Source: Virgibacillus sp. NKC19-3 (lineage in GTDB: Bacteria; Bacillota; Bacilli; Bacillales; Amphibacillaceae). From it: a stretch of 64,000 nucleotides of DNA. The notes under the pieces were generated by a model. It made no database searches. It was not told where the DNA came from and saw only the letters and a program-made list of their open reading frames with translations. The position numbers were made by a program, and so were the translations under genes. The DNA lies in assembly GCF_019837165.1 (NCBI RefSeq), contig NZ_JAGYHC010000001.1, positions 3,844,001-3,908,000 of the forward strand, given 5' to 3'. Below are positions 25,890-35,128 of the stretch, piece after piece (the first letter of the stretch is position 1; the number at the start of each line of letters is the position of its first letter).

Positions 25890-26714
25890 ATGACAACTGC
25901 TTTAGAGAGGAAAACGGAGTTAACATTAGTCGGTACAGCCGAATCCAAAGATTGGAATAAGAAAAGCGTCTACAATACCCATGATTTAAATCTATGGTAT
26001 GGGAAAACACACGCATTAAAAAATATAAATTTGTCTATCTATGAAAAAGAAGTAACTGCCATCATCGGCCCTTCAGGCTGTGGTAAATCCACATTTATCA
26101 AGACATTAAACCGCATGGTCGAACTTGTTCCGAACGTAAGTACAACCGGTACGATCACATATAAGGATAAAAATATTTTAGATAAATCTTTTAACGTCGA
26201 GGACTTACGGACACGCGTTGGAATGGTCTTTCAAAAACCAAACCCATTTCCAAAATCCATTTATGACAATATCACTTATGGTCCAAAGATCCATGGTATT
26301 CGTAACAAAAAAATATTAAATGAAATCGTGGAAAAAAGCCTTCGTGGCGCTTCCCTCTGGGATGAGGTTAAAGATCGATTGAACGAAAATGCATACGGAC
26401 TTTCCGGCGGACAGCAGCAACGTCTTTGTATCGCTCGTTGCTTAGCTATTGAACCAGAAGTTATTTTAATGGATGAACCAACATCATCGCTTGATCCGAA
26501 ATCTACATGGCGGGTTGAAGAACTGATTCAAGCGCTTAAAAAGGAATATTCCATTATCATTGTTACACACAACATGCAACAGGCCACCCGCATCTCCAAT
26601 AGAACAGCTTTCTTCTTACATGGGGAAGTGATTGAATGTGATCAAACGGATTCTATTTTTAATAATCCGGTTGACGATCGGACGGCAGATTATATTTCAG
26701 GAAGATTTGGATGA
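25890..26714 (+). CDS. pstB: Phosphate ABC transporter ATP-binding protein
   Basis: 274-residue ATPase: Walker [10 protein letters not shown] (60-68), Q-loop VFQKPNPFP, signature LSGGQQQR, Walker [14 protein letters not shown] and switch His in IVTHNMQQ. All catalytic residues are present. Powers phosphate import by PstCA. AAAGGAG lies upstream of ATG. The operon ends here without phoU. Confidence 0.95.
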   Translation: MTTALERKTELTLVGTAESKDWNKKSVYNTHDLNLWYGKTHALKNINLSIYEKEVTAIIGPSGCGKSTFIKTLNRMVELVPNVSTTGTITYKDKNILDKSFNVEDLRTRVGMVFQKPNPFPKSIYDNITYGPKIHGIRNKKILNEIVEKSLRGASLWDEVKDRLNENAYGLSGGQQQRLCIARCLAIEPEVILMDEPTSSLDPKSTWRVEELIQALKKEYSIIIVTHNMQQATRISNRTAFFLHGEVIECDQTDSIFNNPVDDRTADYISGRFG

Positions 26715-26757
26715 GAGAGTAGGGCTCGCGTGGCTATAGGGCAACATGCAATGCTAC

Positions 26758-26784
26758 AAGACTATCAATTTGATGGTCTTTTTT
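26758..26784 (+). terminator. Terminator of the pst operon
   Basis: AAGACTATC (26758-26766) pairs with GATGGTCTT (26772-26780), one G-U pair, 5-nt loop, followed by TTTT. Confidence 0.8.
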
Positions 26785-26816
26785 GTTGATACGAAATGAA
26801 TGTTGTTAGGACTGTT

Positions 26817-27572
26817 TTAGCGCCACTCGCCCACCGTATCCTGCGTCATTTCAATCAGTTTTCTCAGCTTGTCTATCGGTACTTGCCCCGGAGCTGAGCC
26901 TTGCACGCTTAAGCCGAATGTAATGATGGATCCGTATGCCCAGCCTACGATTCTGCTCAAACTACCCATCGCGCCCATCGACATGGTGACAATGGGAATG
27001 GTTAGCGCTTCATCTGTTTCTTTTGTTATTTCCAGTAAGCGTAATACATCCTCTTTCGTCTTAGGCATGACTGCTATCTTCGCAATATCAGCCTCGTAAA
27101 ACTCTGCCTTGAAGGCGTGTTTCATAATATCTGACGTTTGAGGTGTGCAATCAAAATTATGATAGGATAGGATCATTTTTTTGTTGTATTGTTTGGATAT
27201 TTTTCGTAGTTTTTTTATATAATCAGGATTGTTGGATACTTCAAAATCAATGATTGCAACAGCTGAATGTTTACATATTTCGCACAGTAAATGAATTTTT
27301 TCTTCCTCAGACAGGGAGATCTTTTCCCCCCCTTCTTTTTCCGATCGAATAGTAAAAAGCACGGGTTTTCCGCTAGAGGAAATTTCCTCAGCTACAGCTA
27401 AAACAGATTCGGCATCATGAAGCGCTTGAAAGCAATCTGCGCGCCATTCGATCATATCCGGGCTTTTCGCAATAATCGATTTTAGCTCAGCTCGAATTTC
27501 TTCTTTATTTTTCCCGGTTAGTGGTGTACAAATATAGGGCGGTTTTTTGTTAGGAAATAGCGCTGCTGTCAT
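26817..27572 (-). CDS. aroD: 3-dehydroquinate dehydratase, type I
   Basis: 251-residue TIM-barrel enzyme of the shikimate pathway, which forms a Schiff base and dehydrates 3-dehydroquinate. IEWRADCF carries the substrate arginine, SYHNF holds catalytic His138, IAKIAVMPKT holds Schiff-base Lys165, and the phosphate-site-like MSMGAMGSLSRI follows. The start ATG 27572 is 11 nt from AAGGAG; an upstream GTG (27584) overlaps that site. It stands alone, away from other aromatic genes. Confidence 0.93.
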   Translation of the reverse strand: MTAALFPNKKPPYICTPLTGKNKEEIRAELKSIIAKSPDMIEWRADCFQALHDAESVLAVAEEISSSGKPVLFTIRSEKEGGEKISLSEEEKIHLLCEICKHSAVAIIDFEVSNNPDYIKKLRKISKQYNKKMILSYHNFDCTPQTSDIMKHAFKAEFYEADIAKIAVMPKTKEDVLRLLEITKETDEALTIPIVTMSMGAMGSLSRIVGWAYGSIITFGLSVQGSAPGQVPIDKLRKLIEMTQDTVGEWR

Positions 27573-27698
27573 CAGAAATTTCACTCCTTCATTGTTTCAC
27601 TTATCATAACTTACTTTTGAAAATTTCGCCATAAAACTGGCAAAATATGAGACAAAACAAAGAATATCGTGTACAAACCCGGATCAACTTAAAAATGA

Positions 27699-27731
27699 AA
27701 AAGCTTGGACAATAGAACATCGCCCAAACTT
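27699..27731 (-). terminator. Terminator of xpaC-yaaN
   Basis: On the minus strand AAGTTTGG (27731-27724) pairs with CCAAGCTT (27708-27701) with one G-U pair, followed by TTTTC and more T-rich sequence. It sits directly after the yaaN stop. Confidence 0.65.
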
Positions 27732-27737
27732 ATTCGC

Positions 27738-28892
27738 TCACTTTTTCAATTCAAGCAGTTTCTCTTTTAATTCATTTTCCATACTGGCTATTTCTCTTTC
27801 TGCCTGTTGGCGTTTCTCCCTGCCTTCTGTTTGAATGTTCATGGTTTCCTCGATGGTGGTGATCAGGCTTTCTTGTGTTTTCTTTAATGTTTCAATGTCC
27901 ACAAGGCCGCGTTCATTTTCTTTCGCCGTTTCAATGGAATTGGTTTTCAGCATTTCTGCGTTTCTTTCGAGTAGTTCATTCGTTGTGTTGGACACTTGTT
28001 TCTGTGCTTCCACAGCATGGCGCTGACGGATCAGGGTAAGCGCAATTGCGATTTGGTTCTTCCAAAGTGGGATTGCGGTCAAAATGGATGATTGTATTTT
28101 TTCGACCAATGCCTGGTTCGTATTTTGAATGAGACGTATTTGTGGTGCACTTTGTGTGGTGATTTGCCGACTTAGTTTCAAATCATGCATGCGCTTATCA
28201 AGTCGTTCGACAAATTGCAGTTTATCATTGACCTCCTGCACATCCATTTGGTTCTGACTCTGTTCCGCTTTACGCTTCAGCTCAGGTATGACGTTCTTTC
28301 CCAGTTCTTCCAACTTCACTTCACCAGCAGCAATATAAATATTCAATGCCTCGAAATAGTCTTTATTTTTATCAAACACCTCTTGAAGCATATCATTATC
28401 TTTCGTTAATGCCGTTTTATAGTGGTCTAACTTGACACTGATGCGGTCAATCTGTGCACCGGTTTTTTGATACCTTGAAAGGATTTCATTAACGGATCCT
28501 TGGATTTTTCCAAATATCCGGGAAAATAAGCCACGTTTCTCCGGCTTAAGTTCATCCGGATTTACTTGCTCGAGTTTCTTCATTAAGTCTTCCAGAATCC
28601 CGCCAATTTCTGAAGCATCATTCGTCTGGACGTGTTCAAGCATCGAATGGGAAAAATTCAGCAGCTTATTCTGAGCCTCTGTTCCAAACTGGGTAATGGC
28701 CTGATAATTATTCGAATCGATCTGTTCTGCCAACCGGATTGCCTGCTCTTGGCCTTCTTCATCTAACATATCGAATTGTCGCTGCGGCTTTTCCTCATTC
28801 GTGGTTTGTGCGACGTTTCCCTGATTACCAAACGGATTTGCCAATAAATCTTCTACTTCCTTTGGTCGTCTCGGTTCATGTTGTTCATTCAT
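27738..28892 (-). CDS. yaaN: TelA/YaaN family protein (toxic anion resistance)
   Basis: 384-residue, mostly helical cytoplasmic protein of the TelA family. Recognisable segments are [40 protein letters not shown] and [20 protein letters not shown]; coiled coil fills the C-terminus. Linked by family name to tellurite and toxic-anion or envelope stress resistance, with no known biochemistry. The start overlaps the xpaC stop by 4 bp (28889-28892), as in Bacillus xpaC-yaaN. Confidence 0.88.
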   Translation of the reverse strand: MNEQHEPRRPKEVEDLLANPFGNQGNVAQTTNEEKPQRQFDMLDEEGQEQAIRLAEQIDSNNYQAITQFGTEAQNKLLNFSHSMLEHVQTNDASEIGGILEDLMKKLEQVNPDELKPEKRGLFSRIFGKIQGSVNEILSRYQKTGAQIDRISVKLDHYKTALTKDNDMLQEVFDKNKDYFEALNIYIAAGEVKLEELGKNVIPELKRKAEQSQNQMDVQEVNDKLQFVERLDKRMHDLKLSRQITTQSAPQIRLIQNTNQALVEKIQSSILTAIPLWKNQIAIALTLIRQRHAVEAQKQVSNTTNELLERNAEMLKTNSIETAKENERGLVDIETLKKTQESLITTIEETMNIQTEGREKRQQAEREIASMENELKEKLLELKK

Positions 28893-29536
28893 TTCAAGGC
28901 CCTCCTGTTTGAACTCGCCCGTTTATCTATGGATTGCTTGGCCACATCCAGCTCAAAATCCAAGATGTCCAAATCATCATCAAGCATGGTATGCAAATCC
29001 TTCTTAACGGTTTCGTTCATAATCGCTAACGTGTGACGAGTATCTCGCAAAGATTGGTTCATCTCTTTTGTCCTAGCTGGTTGCCCAGACAGGTATGCAT
29101 ATTTTTCGGTTAATGCAACGAGGGAGTCCAAATGTTCGTAGTAAAAGCGTTCAGCTTTATAGAAACGCTTCGGCTCCTTTTTCGTGTTTGTATAAATTTT
29201 CCGTACGGTTATCATGATTTCAAAATTTTGTTTAGCCTGCGCGAAATTGCGGACACTTCGCAAGGATCGGTTCAGGCGTGTTATTTTTTCTTTCGCTTCT
29301 TTCAGGTTTTTTTCGATAAATTTATATTCTCTACGACTCAGGCCATTCTGCTTCCGCCTGCGAAAATCCGTCATCTGCTTTATGGAAATATAAACGATCC
29401 CTCCACCGAAGATAGCGTACAGACCAGCTAGCCAAATCGTTTGCTCAAAGGCGAAAAAGCTAATCAGCCATGTCAGTATCGCCGCTGAAGAAGCGGACAT
29501 GGATCGTATGATAAATTGAAGAAATGCTTTCATCAT
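28889..29536 (-). CDS. xpaC: XpaC-like membrane protein
   Basis: 215 residues: two N-terminal membrane helices (about 5-27 and 31-48), then a long charged helical domain. XpaC was named for hydrolysis of 5-bromo-4-chloroindolyl phosphate in Bacillus, but its real role is unclear. Conserved partner of YaaN/TelA, so the pair probably forms an envelope-stress module. AGGAG precedes ATG 29536 (or 29533); a longer frame to 29626 has no ribosome site. Confidence 0.8.
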   Translation of the reverse strand: MMKAFLQFIIRSMSASSAAILTWLISFFAFEQTIWLAGLYAIFGGGIVYISIKQMTDFRRRKQNGLSRREYKFIEKNLKEAKEKITRLNRSLRSVRNFAQAKQNFEIMITVRKIYTNTKKEPKRFYKAERFYYEHLDSLVALTEKYAYLSGQPARTKEMNQSLRDTRHTLAIMNETVKKDLHTMLDDDLDILDFELDVAKQSIDKRASSNRRALK

Positions 29537-29653
29537 TCCAACTCCTATTTGGAATCTGACGTAATGGTAGATAAGTTCAGATAAGACAATACCTTGTATA
29601 CGATAAAAGTCGTCAAAAGGTTTCACTTCTATTTTACGTTATTATAGTACCCG

Positions 29654-29788
29654 ATGCCAAGTGGGAGGAACTATCGTATTGACAGCGCATCGTTCTACCA
29701 CCTGAATGTAGAGAAGAACAACCTCTTCGATGACATTATTCGACAAAATGTGGGGCGTGACAGGCACTTCAATGAACTGCTATCATAG
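29654..29788 (+). pseudogene. Possible N-terminal fossil of a Y1 (IS200/RAYT-like) transposase
   Basis: A 44-codon frame begins MPSGRNYRIDSASFYHLNVE and continues NNLFDDIIRQNVGRDRHF. This parallels the N-terminus of REP-associated transposases (MPR...YHIMLRGINRQTIF.DDED in the intact copy at 38905). No ribosome site, and it ends at TAG 29786-29788. A REP-like sequence is embedded at 29755-29769. The likeness is by eye, so confidence is low. Confidence 0.35.
29755..29769. repeat. REP-like element, second family
   Basis: GCGTGACAGGCACTT. The 11-mer GTGACAGGCAC (29757-29767) is the exact reverse complement of GTGCCTGTCAC at 30832-30842, so two copies flank the quinone reductase gene in inverted orientation. 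Confidence 0.5.
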
Positions 29789-29824
29789 ATGTAAGACAAA
29801 TAGGATAAGAAAAGAGGATAAGCT

Positions 29825-30805
29825 ATGAAAGCCATCATTGTAAAGCATCCTGGCGGGGCGGAACAATTACAAGTAGCAGAACAGCCCAAGCCGGAGATTA
29901 AATCCGATGAACTATTGATTAACGTGAAGGCGGCCGCTGTGAACCGTACTGATATTCTAAGCCGGGAGGGACAGTCCGCTTACATGACTAATCCCATTTT
30001 AGGGATTGAAGTCGCCGGTGTCGTAGAGGCATCTGGAAACGGTACGGAGGATAAAAACGGCATGCGTGTGACAGGGCTTGTTAACAGCGGGGGCTATGCT
30101 GAATATGCAGTAATGCCAGCTGACAGGGCGATGGAGATACCGGAACATTTATCTTTTGAGGAAGCGGTCGCCATTCCAGAGGTGTTTCTAACCGCCTATC
30201 AGACCTTATTTTGGCTAGGCAATTTAAGTAAAGATGAGACCGTATTGATCCATGCAGGCGGAAGCGGCGTTGGAACCGCAGCCATACAGCTCGCTAAACA
30301 GCTAACCAACGCCAAAGTGATTACAACAGCCGGATCAGAGGAAAAACTCCAATTTTGCCGTTCATTAGGTGCAGATGTGGGCATAAACTATAAAGAACAG
30401 CACTTTGACGTGGAAGTCATGAAGGCTACCAACAATCAGGGCGTTGATTTGGTACTTGACTTTATTGGCGCTTCCTATTGGGAAAAGAACTTAAACAGCA
30501 TAAACGTGGACGGGCGCTGGATTCTGATTGGAGTATTAGGCGGCGCTGTGATTGAGAACGTAAATTTAATGGATATCATGAGCAAGCGTATTAAGCTGAT
30601 AGGCACCTTGCTTACCCCTAGAAGCGATGATTATAAAGCAGCTCTATCGAAAGACTTCGAAACAAAGGCCATGCCTCTATTTGAGCGTGAACAACTAAAA
30701 CCCGTCATTGATCATGTATTCAGTCCTGGCGAAGCACAACAGGCGCATGAGCACATGGAAAGCAATAAAAATATCGGCAAGATTGTATTGAAAATGGATG
30801 ATTAA
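29825..30805 (+). CDS. Zinc-independent quinone oxidoreductase-like dehydrogenase
   Basis: 326-residue MDR-superfamily reductase of the Qor type: GroES-like N-terminal domain with AAAVNRTDILSREG, then a Rossmann domain with HAGGSGVGTAAIQLAKQ near residue 145. The cysteines and histidines that bind zinc in alcohol dehydrogenases are missing, pointing to an NAD(P)H-dependent quinone or enone reductase (TP53I3/PIG3-like). Weak site AAGAGG before ATG. Flanked by inverted REP-like motifs. Confidence 0.87.
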   Translation: MKAIIVKHPGGAEQLQVAEQPKPEIKSDELLINVKAAAVNRTDILSREGQSAYMTNPILGIEVAGVVEASGNGTEDKNGMRVTGLVNSGGYAEYAVMPADRAMEIPEHLSFEEAVAIPEVFLTAYQTLFWLGNLSKDETVLIHAGGSGVGTAAIQLAKQLTNAKVITTAGSEEKLQFCRSLGADVGINYKEQHFDVEVMKATNNQGVDLVLDFIGASYWEKNLNSINVDGRWILIGVLGGAVIENVNLMDIMSKRIKLIGTLLTPRSDDYKAALSKDFETKAMPLFEREQLKPVIDHVFSPGEAQQAHEHMESNKNIGKIVLKMDD

Positions 30806-30828
30806 ACGTTCCATTCAGCAAATTTCGA

Positions 30829-30845
30829 GGCGTGCCTGTCACTTG
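30829..30845. repeat. REP-like element, second family
   Basis: GGCGTGCCTGTCACTTG between the reductase and the Nudix gene, inverted relative to the copy at 29755. Confidence 0.5.
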
Positions 30846-30864
30846 TATTATGGAGGTTTTTAAT

Positions 30865-31494
30865 ATGAAACTGGAAAACATCATTACAAAATTGCAGAAT
30901 CGAGAGCCGCGAATACTTGGACAGGAGGAATTTCGAAAATCGGCGGTATTGCTGCCGCTCATCGAGGTAGAAAATGAGATTCATATTTTATTTGAAGTCC
31001 GATCGATGCAAATGCGTAGTCAGCCTGGTGATGTCTGTTTTCCAGGTGGGAAAATCGATAAGGAGGACAAAGATCCAAAAAGCTGTGCAATTCGAGAGAC
31101 GACGGAGGAACTTGGGATAAGAGCAACTACTATTAAAGACATGGTTCCACTTGATTACATCGTGGCTGATTCAGGCAGAATGATTTACCCGTTTATTGGC
31201 AGTATTACCAATCCGGATCACATTCAGCCAAGTGAAGCAGAGGTCGAGGAAGTTTTCACTGTACCATTGAATTTTTTCCTCCAAACGAGGCCGGACGTGT
31301 ATAAAGTAAACGTTCAAGTCGTGCCGGAAGAAGATTTTCCTTATGACCTTATTGTTGGCGGGGAAAATTATAACTGGAATACGCGTTCCATTGATGAACT
31401 TTTTTATACCTACAACGGCAAGGCAATTTGGGGACTAACAGCAAAGATATTGACACATTTTTTGACTTTGCTGGATAGCAACAGCTACTATTAG
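30865..31494 (+). CDS. Nudix CoA pyrophosphatase-like hydrolase
   Basis: 209-residue Nudix hydrolase. The UPF0035-type region ends in GDVCFPGGKIDKEDKD, followed by the catalytic helix CAIRETTEELGI whose glutamates bind metal. The arrangement matches NudL/YeaB-like enzymes that cleave CoA to phosphopantetheine and ADP. The start ATG 30865 follows GGAGG by 8 nt. The ATG at 30832 lies in the REP-like element and lacks a site. Possibly cotranscribed with the reductase upstream. Confidence 0.85.
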   Translation: MKLENIITKLQNREPRILGQEEFRKSAVLLPLIEVENEIHILFEVRSMQMRSQPGDVCFPGGKIDKEDKDPKSCAIRETTEELGIRATTIKDMVPLDYIVADSGRMIYPFIGSITNPDHIQPSEAEVEEVFTVPLNFFLQTRPDVYKVNVQVVPEEDFPYDLIVGGENYNWNTRSIDELFYTYNGKAIWGLTAKILTHFLTLLDSNSYY

Positions 31495-31621
31495 GAGAAA
31501 TGTGCGTGCATGAAGGGGACATACACAAAACCGTTCGTGCACCCTATTTTTAGGAAACTTGGCTTTTTGTACGTATGTTATATAAGAAAGGTTCCTTATC
31601 GATTAAGTAAAGGTTGTCAAA

Positions 31622-31957
31622 TTAAGGTTTATCGTCTTCCTCCAAAAGTCCATCCGTATGAAATTGGTATGTAGCCAAGTCCACGTTCCCAGTCTTGCTA
31701 ACCTCAACACCTTCATCCTCCAGCATCGACTTCTGATTCATCACGCCTTCCTCACTTCTTAACGCAATTTGCCCCTTCACATTAATAACTCGATGCCAAG
31801 GCAAGTTATGTTTGCGGCTCATGGAATGTAAAATGCGCACAACCTGTCGTGCCGCACGTGGGCTACCCGCAACACGGGCCACTTGCCCATATGTCATCAC
31901 CCGCCCCTCAGGAATTTGCTGTAGTACGGTTATGACGTTTTCTGTGAATGGTTTCAT
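31622..31957 (-). CDS. Alkyltransferase-like (ATL) DNA-binding protein
   Basis: 111 residues with the MGMT C-terminal fold: MTYGQVARVAGSPRAARQVV is the recognition helix with the arginine finger, and the active-site motif is PWHRV where transferases have PCHRV. Loss of the cysteine marks the ATL group, which binds O6-alkylguanine and flags it for nucleotide excision repair instead of repairing it. AGGAG precedes ATG 31957 by 7 nt; a longer frame is not supported. A true transferase is at 59297. Confidence 0.88.
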   Translation of the reverse strand: MKPFTENVITVLQQIPEGRVMTYGQVARVAGSPRAARQVVRILHSMSRKHNLPWHRVINVKGQIALRSEEGVMNQKSMLEDEGVEVSKTGNVDLATYQFHTDGLLEEDDKP

Positions 31958-32187
31958 GTTTTCACTCCTCCTAAAGCGACGAAAAAGTTGGGGGATCGAC
32001 ATCGCTCGTTGACTTCTATATGTAGTTTACATGTAAAAATCCTGTTCGTATACCGAACACTACTATTATCGTTTCGTTCTGCCAAGCATGATATCTTTCC
32101 CCTACAGTTACTTCCTAATGGATGTCTATATTTTTATATTTTGGTAACATAATAAAAGAAGTAATGTATTTGGAAGGATTGTTTAAC

Positions 32188-33636
32188 TTGGATATTACTA
32201 CTGGATCACTCATATTTATATTTTCTCTCATGCTGATCATCGGTGTGCTTGCTACCAAATTTTCCACCCGATTGGGGCTGCCGGCACTTGTGTTATTTCT
32301 ATTAGCTGGTATGCTGCTCAATAATTATTTATTTTTTGAGAATGTGGAATTAGCTCAATTAATTGGGCTTATGGCACTGATCATTATCTTGTTCAATGGT
32401 GGCACACAAACGAAATGGAGAAATATTCGCCCCGTTATCGGTGCTGCAGGAACATTGGCAACGCTTGGCGTATTAATCACTTCTGTCATAACAGGCTTAG
32501 CGGCTATGTATATCTTGAATTTCACATTGTTAGAAGGCATGCTGCTTGGTGCTATTATAGGCTCAACAGATGCTGCTGCCGTTTTTTCGGTATTAACAAA
32601 TAAAAACTTTGATAAGCGTTTAACGGCTACACTCGAGGCAGAATCCGGTTCCAATGATCCGATGGCCGTTTTTCTAACTCTTGCTTTGATTGAAATGATT
32701 CAAATGCCGGATGCTTCTTTCTGGGCAGCAGTTGGCAGCTTCTTTCTTCAAATGGGACTTGGCGTTCTTCTTGGGTTATTGCTTGGGAAAATTGCAGTAC
32801 GTATTATCAATAATATAAAGCTGGATACTTCAAGTCTATACCCGGTTCTCGCCATGGGCGCTGCTATATTTACATATGCCGTCACCGATTACGTTGGAGG
32901 AAGTGGTCTCTTAGCAGTATATGTCATGGCCATTTTTGTAGGCAATAGTGACCTGACCTACCGCTTTACTATTTTACGTTTCAACGAAGGATTTGCTTGG
33001 ATGATGCAAATTGTCATGTTTACCTTGTTAGGACTGTTGGTGTTCCCAAGTCAATTGCTCGACGTGTTTTGGCAAGGCATCCTGCTGGCGGCCATTTTAA
33101 TGTTTATCGCACGGCCTGTGGCTATATTTATCAGCATGATATTTATGAAATACAATGTTCATGAAAAACTGTTTATTTCCTGGGCAGGACTTAAAGGTGC
33201 AGTTCCGATCGTTTTAGCGACTTATCCGATATTAGCAGACGTAGAAAACCATCACATTATCTTTAATGCTGTCTTTTTCGTTGTATTGATCTCGGCTTTG
33301 GTGCAAGGAAGTACACTACCATGGCTTGCAACTAAGCTTGGATTAACCGGCAAGGATGATGATACAACCCCTGACCTGGAATTAATCAATCTTGGAAATA
33401 CAGAGTCAGAAATCATGAAAATGACAGTAACCAAAAGCTCACCTGGCGTTGGAAGTTCATTAAATGACCTGGATTTGCCAAACGACACATTGATTATCGG
33501 CATTACCCGCAATAAAGAACTGCAGACACCGACAGGAAATACGATTATCGAAAGTGGTGACACTCTTTTTGTTCTATGTGACAAAGAGAGCAGAAAAGCA
33601 GCGAAAAGAGTACTACTCGGTCAGCGAAAAGAATGA
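32188..33636 (+). CDS. CPA1 potassium/proton antiporter
   Basis: 482-residue membrane antiporter with about 13 helices (residues 1-390) of the NhaP2/CvrA type: IIGVLATKFSTRLGLPALVL at the start, GSTDAAAVFSVL and ESGSNDPMAVFL (Asp of the ND/transport motif), and AGLKGAVPIVLATYP. A TrkA_C-type regulatory domain follows (about 400-482, ELINLGNTESEIMKMTV). Exports K+ or Na+ for protons, in keeping with salt stress. GGAAGGA stands 9 nt before TTG 32188. An upstream ATG (32164) or the 32122 frame is possible but poorly supported. Confidence 0.85.
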   Translation: MDITTGSLIFIFSLMLIIGVLATKFSTRLGLPALVLFLLAGMLLNNYLFFENVELAQLIGLMALIIILFNGGTQTKWRNIRPVIGAAGTLATLGVLITSVITGLAAMYILNFTLLEGMLLGAIIGSTDAAAVFSVLTNKNFDKRLTATLEAESGSNDPMAVFLTLALIEMIQMPDASFWAAVGSFFLQMGLGVLLGLLLGKIAVRIINNIKLDTSSLYPVLAMGAAIFTYAVTDYVGGSGLLAVYVMAIFVGNSDLTYRFTILRFNEGFAWMMQIVMFTLLGLLVFPSQLLDVFWQGILLAAILMFIARPVAIFISMIFMKYNVHEKLFISWAGLKGAVPIVLATYPILADVENHHIIFNAVFFVVLISALVQGSTLPWLATKLGLTGKDDDTTPDLELINLGNTESEIMKMTVTKSSPGVGSSLNDLDLPNDTLIIGITRNKELQTPTGNTIIESGDTLFVLCDKESRKAAKRVLLGQRKE

Positions 33637-33658
33637 GAAGATCCTATGACTCCCTACG

Positions 33659-34903
33659 CTACAATGATGACGCAGAGAGGGACAAATCTCGTGGCTCCGT
33701 TCGTTCGATAACGATATCACTTGCATGGTGAAATGCTGCAAAATCCTTCAGTGCTTGCCTTATATTTTCGCGAAGTTGGAATGTTATCTTAACCTCAGGT
33801 TCCAGCTGAAGCAAACGAATATGCAGTCGCCTGTTCTTTCTATCAAGGCCGGGGTCTATCCGCCCTATCAAGCGGTCTCCGGCTAGTATTGGCATGGCGT
33901 AATACCCATAGCAGCGCTTGGTCTTTGGTGTGTAAACCTCCCATTTATAGGAGAAGTCAAAAAGATCGACTAGTCGCTCCCGGCGCCAAAGTAAGTTATC
34001 GAGTGGTGGGAGAAATCGGATTGGCGATGCTTCTTCCTGTAAAAATACTTGAATCGTCCGTTCATGTTCTTTTAACCTATCAAGGTCTGTGGCCAGAATA
34101 AAGTAAGATCTGCGAACACCTTCGATATCCAATGGGATTACCTCACCTGAATCAACACGTTTCGTAATAGCCTCGCGGCGTTCTTTCGCGTTTAACTTTT
34201 GCCAACCAAAGCGAGCGTCTCCGGAATCAAACACACGATACGCTCGCAAATATTTTTCCAAAAGTGCTTCGCGAGATTTCGCTTCATCCGTATTTTTTGC
34301 TTCTTTCAGCAATTTTGATGGTATGGTCCGCGATGTAAGATCAAAGTATCGCTCACTTCCCTGCCTTCTGACGACACGAATTTCCCCTATATCCTGAAGC
34401 AGATTTAAGGCATGGGACGTTGCCTTCGTTTTGGGGATTTTGTTATCCCATCCTCCGTGAACGCGCTCTCTAGAACGAAAATCCCGGGAAGGAAGCGACC
34501 CTTCTACTTCCAATCGTTCCAGCACATCACTCGCAGCAGGTTCAAGCTTATCCAGTTCCATTTGTAATCGCGTTCGGAATCGATTTCGAGTTGCTTCAAA
34601 TAATGGATAGTCCTCCATTGGGATTGTACAAGCAGCATTCGCCCAGTATTCAAATAATTTCCCTTGATTTAACAGCTCATTTAACATTTCAGGCTCGTAG
34701 CCGGGAATTCGCGCTGCCAGTACAAGATGCTGATTACGTTCAACAGAAGCAATGGGATCGAGTTGCACACATTCAAGCTGTCGAATTAGCTGTTCCGTGG
34801 ATTCCAAAACAGAACGATCTCCAATATCACTATGGAAAAGAAGATGTTGCGTATCAAGTAAAAAACGACGGACAGCACATCGACTTGCTTCAAACGGTTT
34901 CAT
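33659..34903 (-). CDS. YcaQ/AlkX-type DNA glycosylase (winged-helix family)
   Basis: 414-residue protein of the HTH_42 superfamily, three winged helices plus a beta barrel. The catalytic Q-x-D motif appears as CVQLDPI near residue 48, with the following SVERNQHLVLAAR and PLFEATRNRFRTRL segments typical of the family. E. coli YcaQ and Streptomyces AlkZ unhook interstrand crosslinks and remove bulky alkyl lesions; the Q-x-D form is closest to the YcaQ branch. ATG 34903 fits AAGGTGG better than ATG 34909. Confidence 0.85.
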   Translation of the reverse strand: MKPFEASRCAVRRFLLDTQHLLFHSDIGDRSVLESTEQLIRQLECVQLDPIASVERNQHLVLAARIPGYEPEMLNELLNQGKLFEYWANAACTIPMEDYPLFEATRNRFRTRLQMELDKLEPAASDVLERLEVEGSLPSRDFRSRERVHGGWDNKIPKTKATSHALNLLQDIGEIRVVRRQGSERYFDLTSRTIPSKLLKEAKNTDEAKSREALLEKYLRAYRVFDSGDARFGWQKLNAKERREAITKRVDSGEVIPLDIEGVRRSYFILATDLDRLKEHERTIQVFLQEEASPIRFLPPLDNLLWRRERLVDLFDFSYKWEVYTPKTKRCYGYYAMPILAGDRLIGRIDPGLDRKNRRLHIRLLQLEPEVKITFQLRENIRQALKDFAAFHHASDIVIERTEPRDLSLSASSL

Positions 34904-35128
34904 AGGCATTCCACCTTGTATGAATAGTAGGTTGTCTCTATCGTCTATTATACCGTAAAGCGCCTGTCCCTTGCTAGGGTGATATGGTAAAACGGAAGGA
35001 ATAGACCCTTTTTAATGGTTTCACAAACAGTCAATTGGGATACGTTGAATGAGTGACTAATTTTTTCATCAATGCTACTCGACGGGTCATTCAAGATAAG
35101 GTATACTTGCTATTGGAAAAAATATGCT

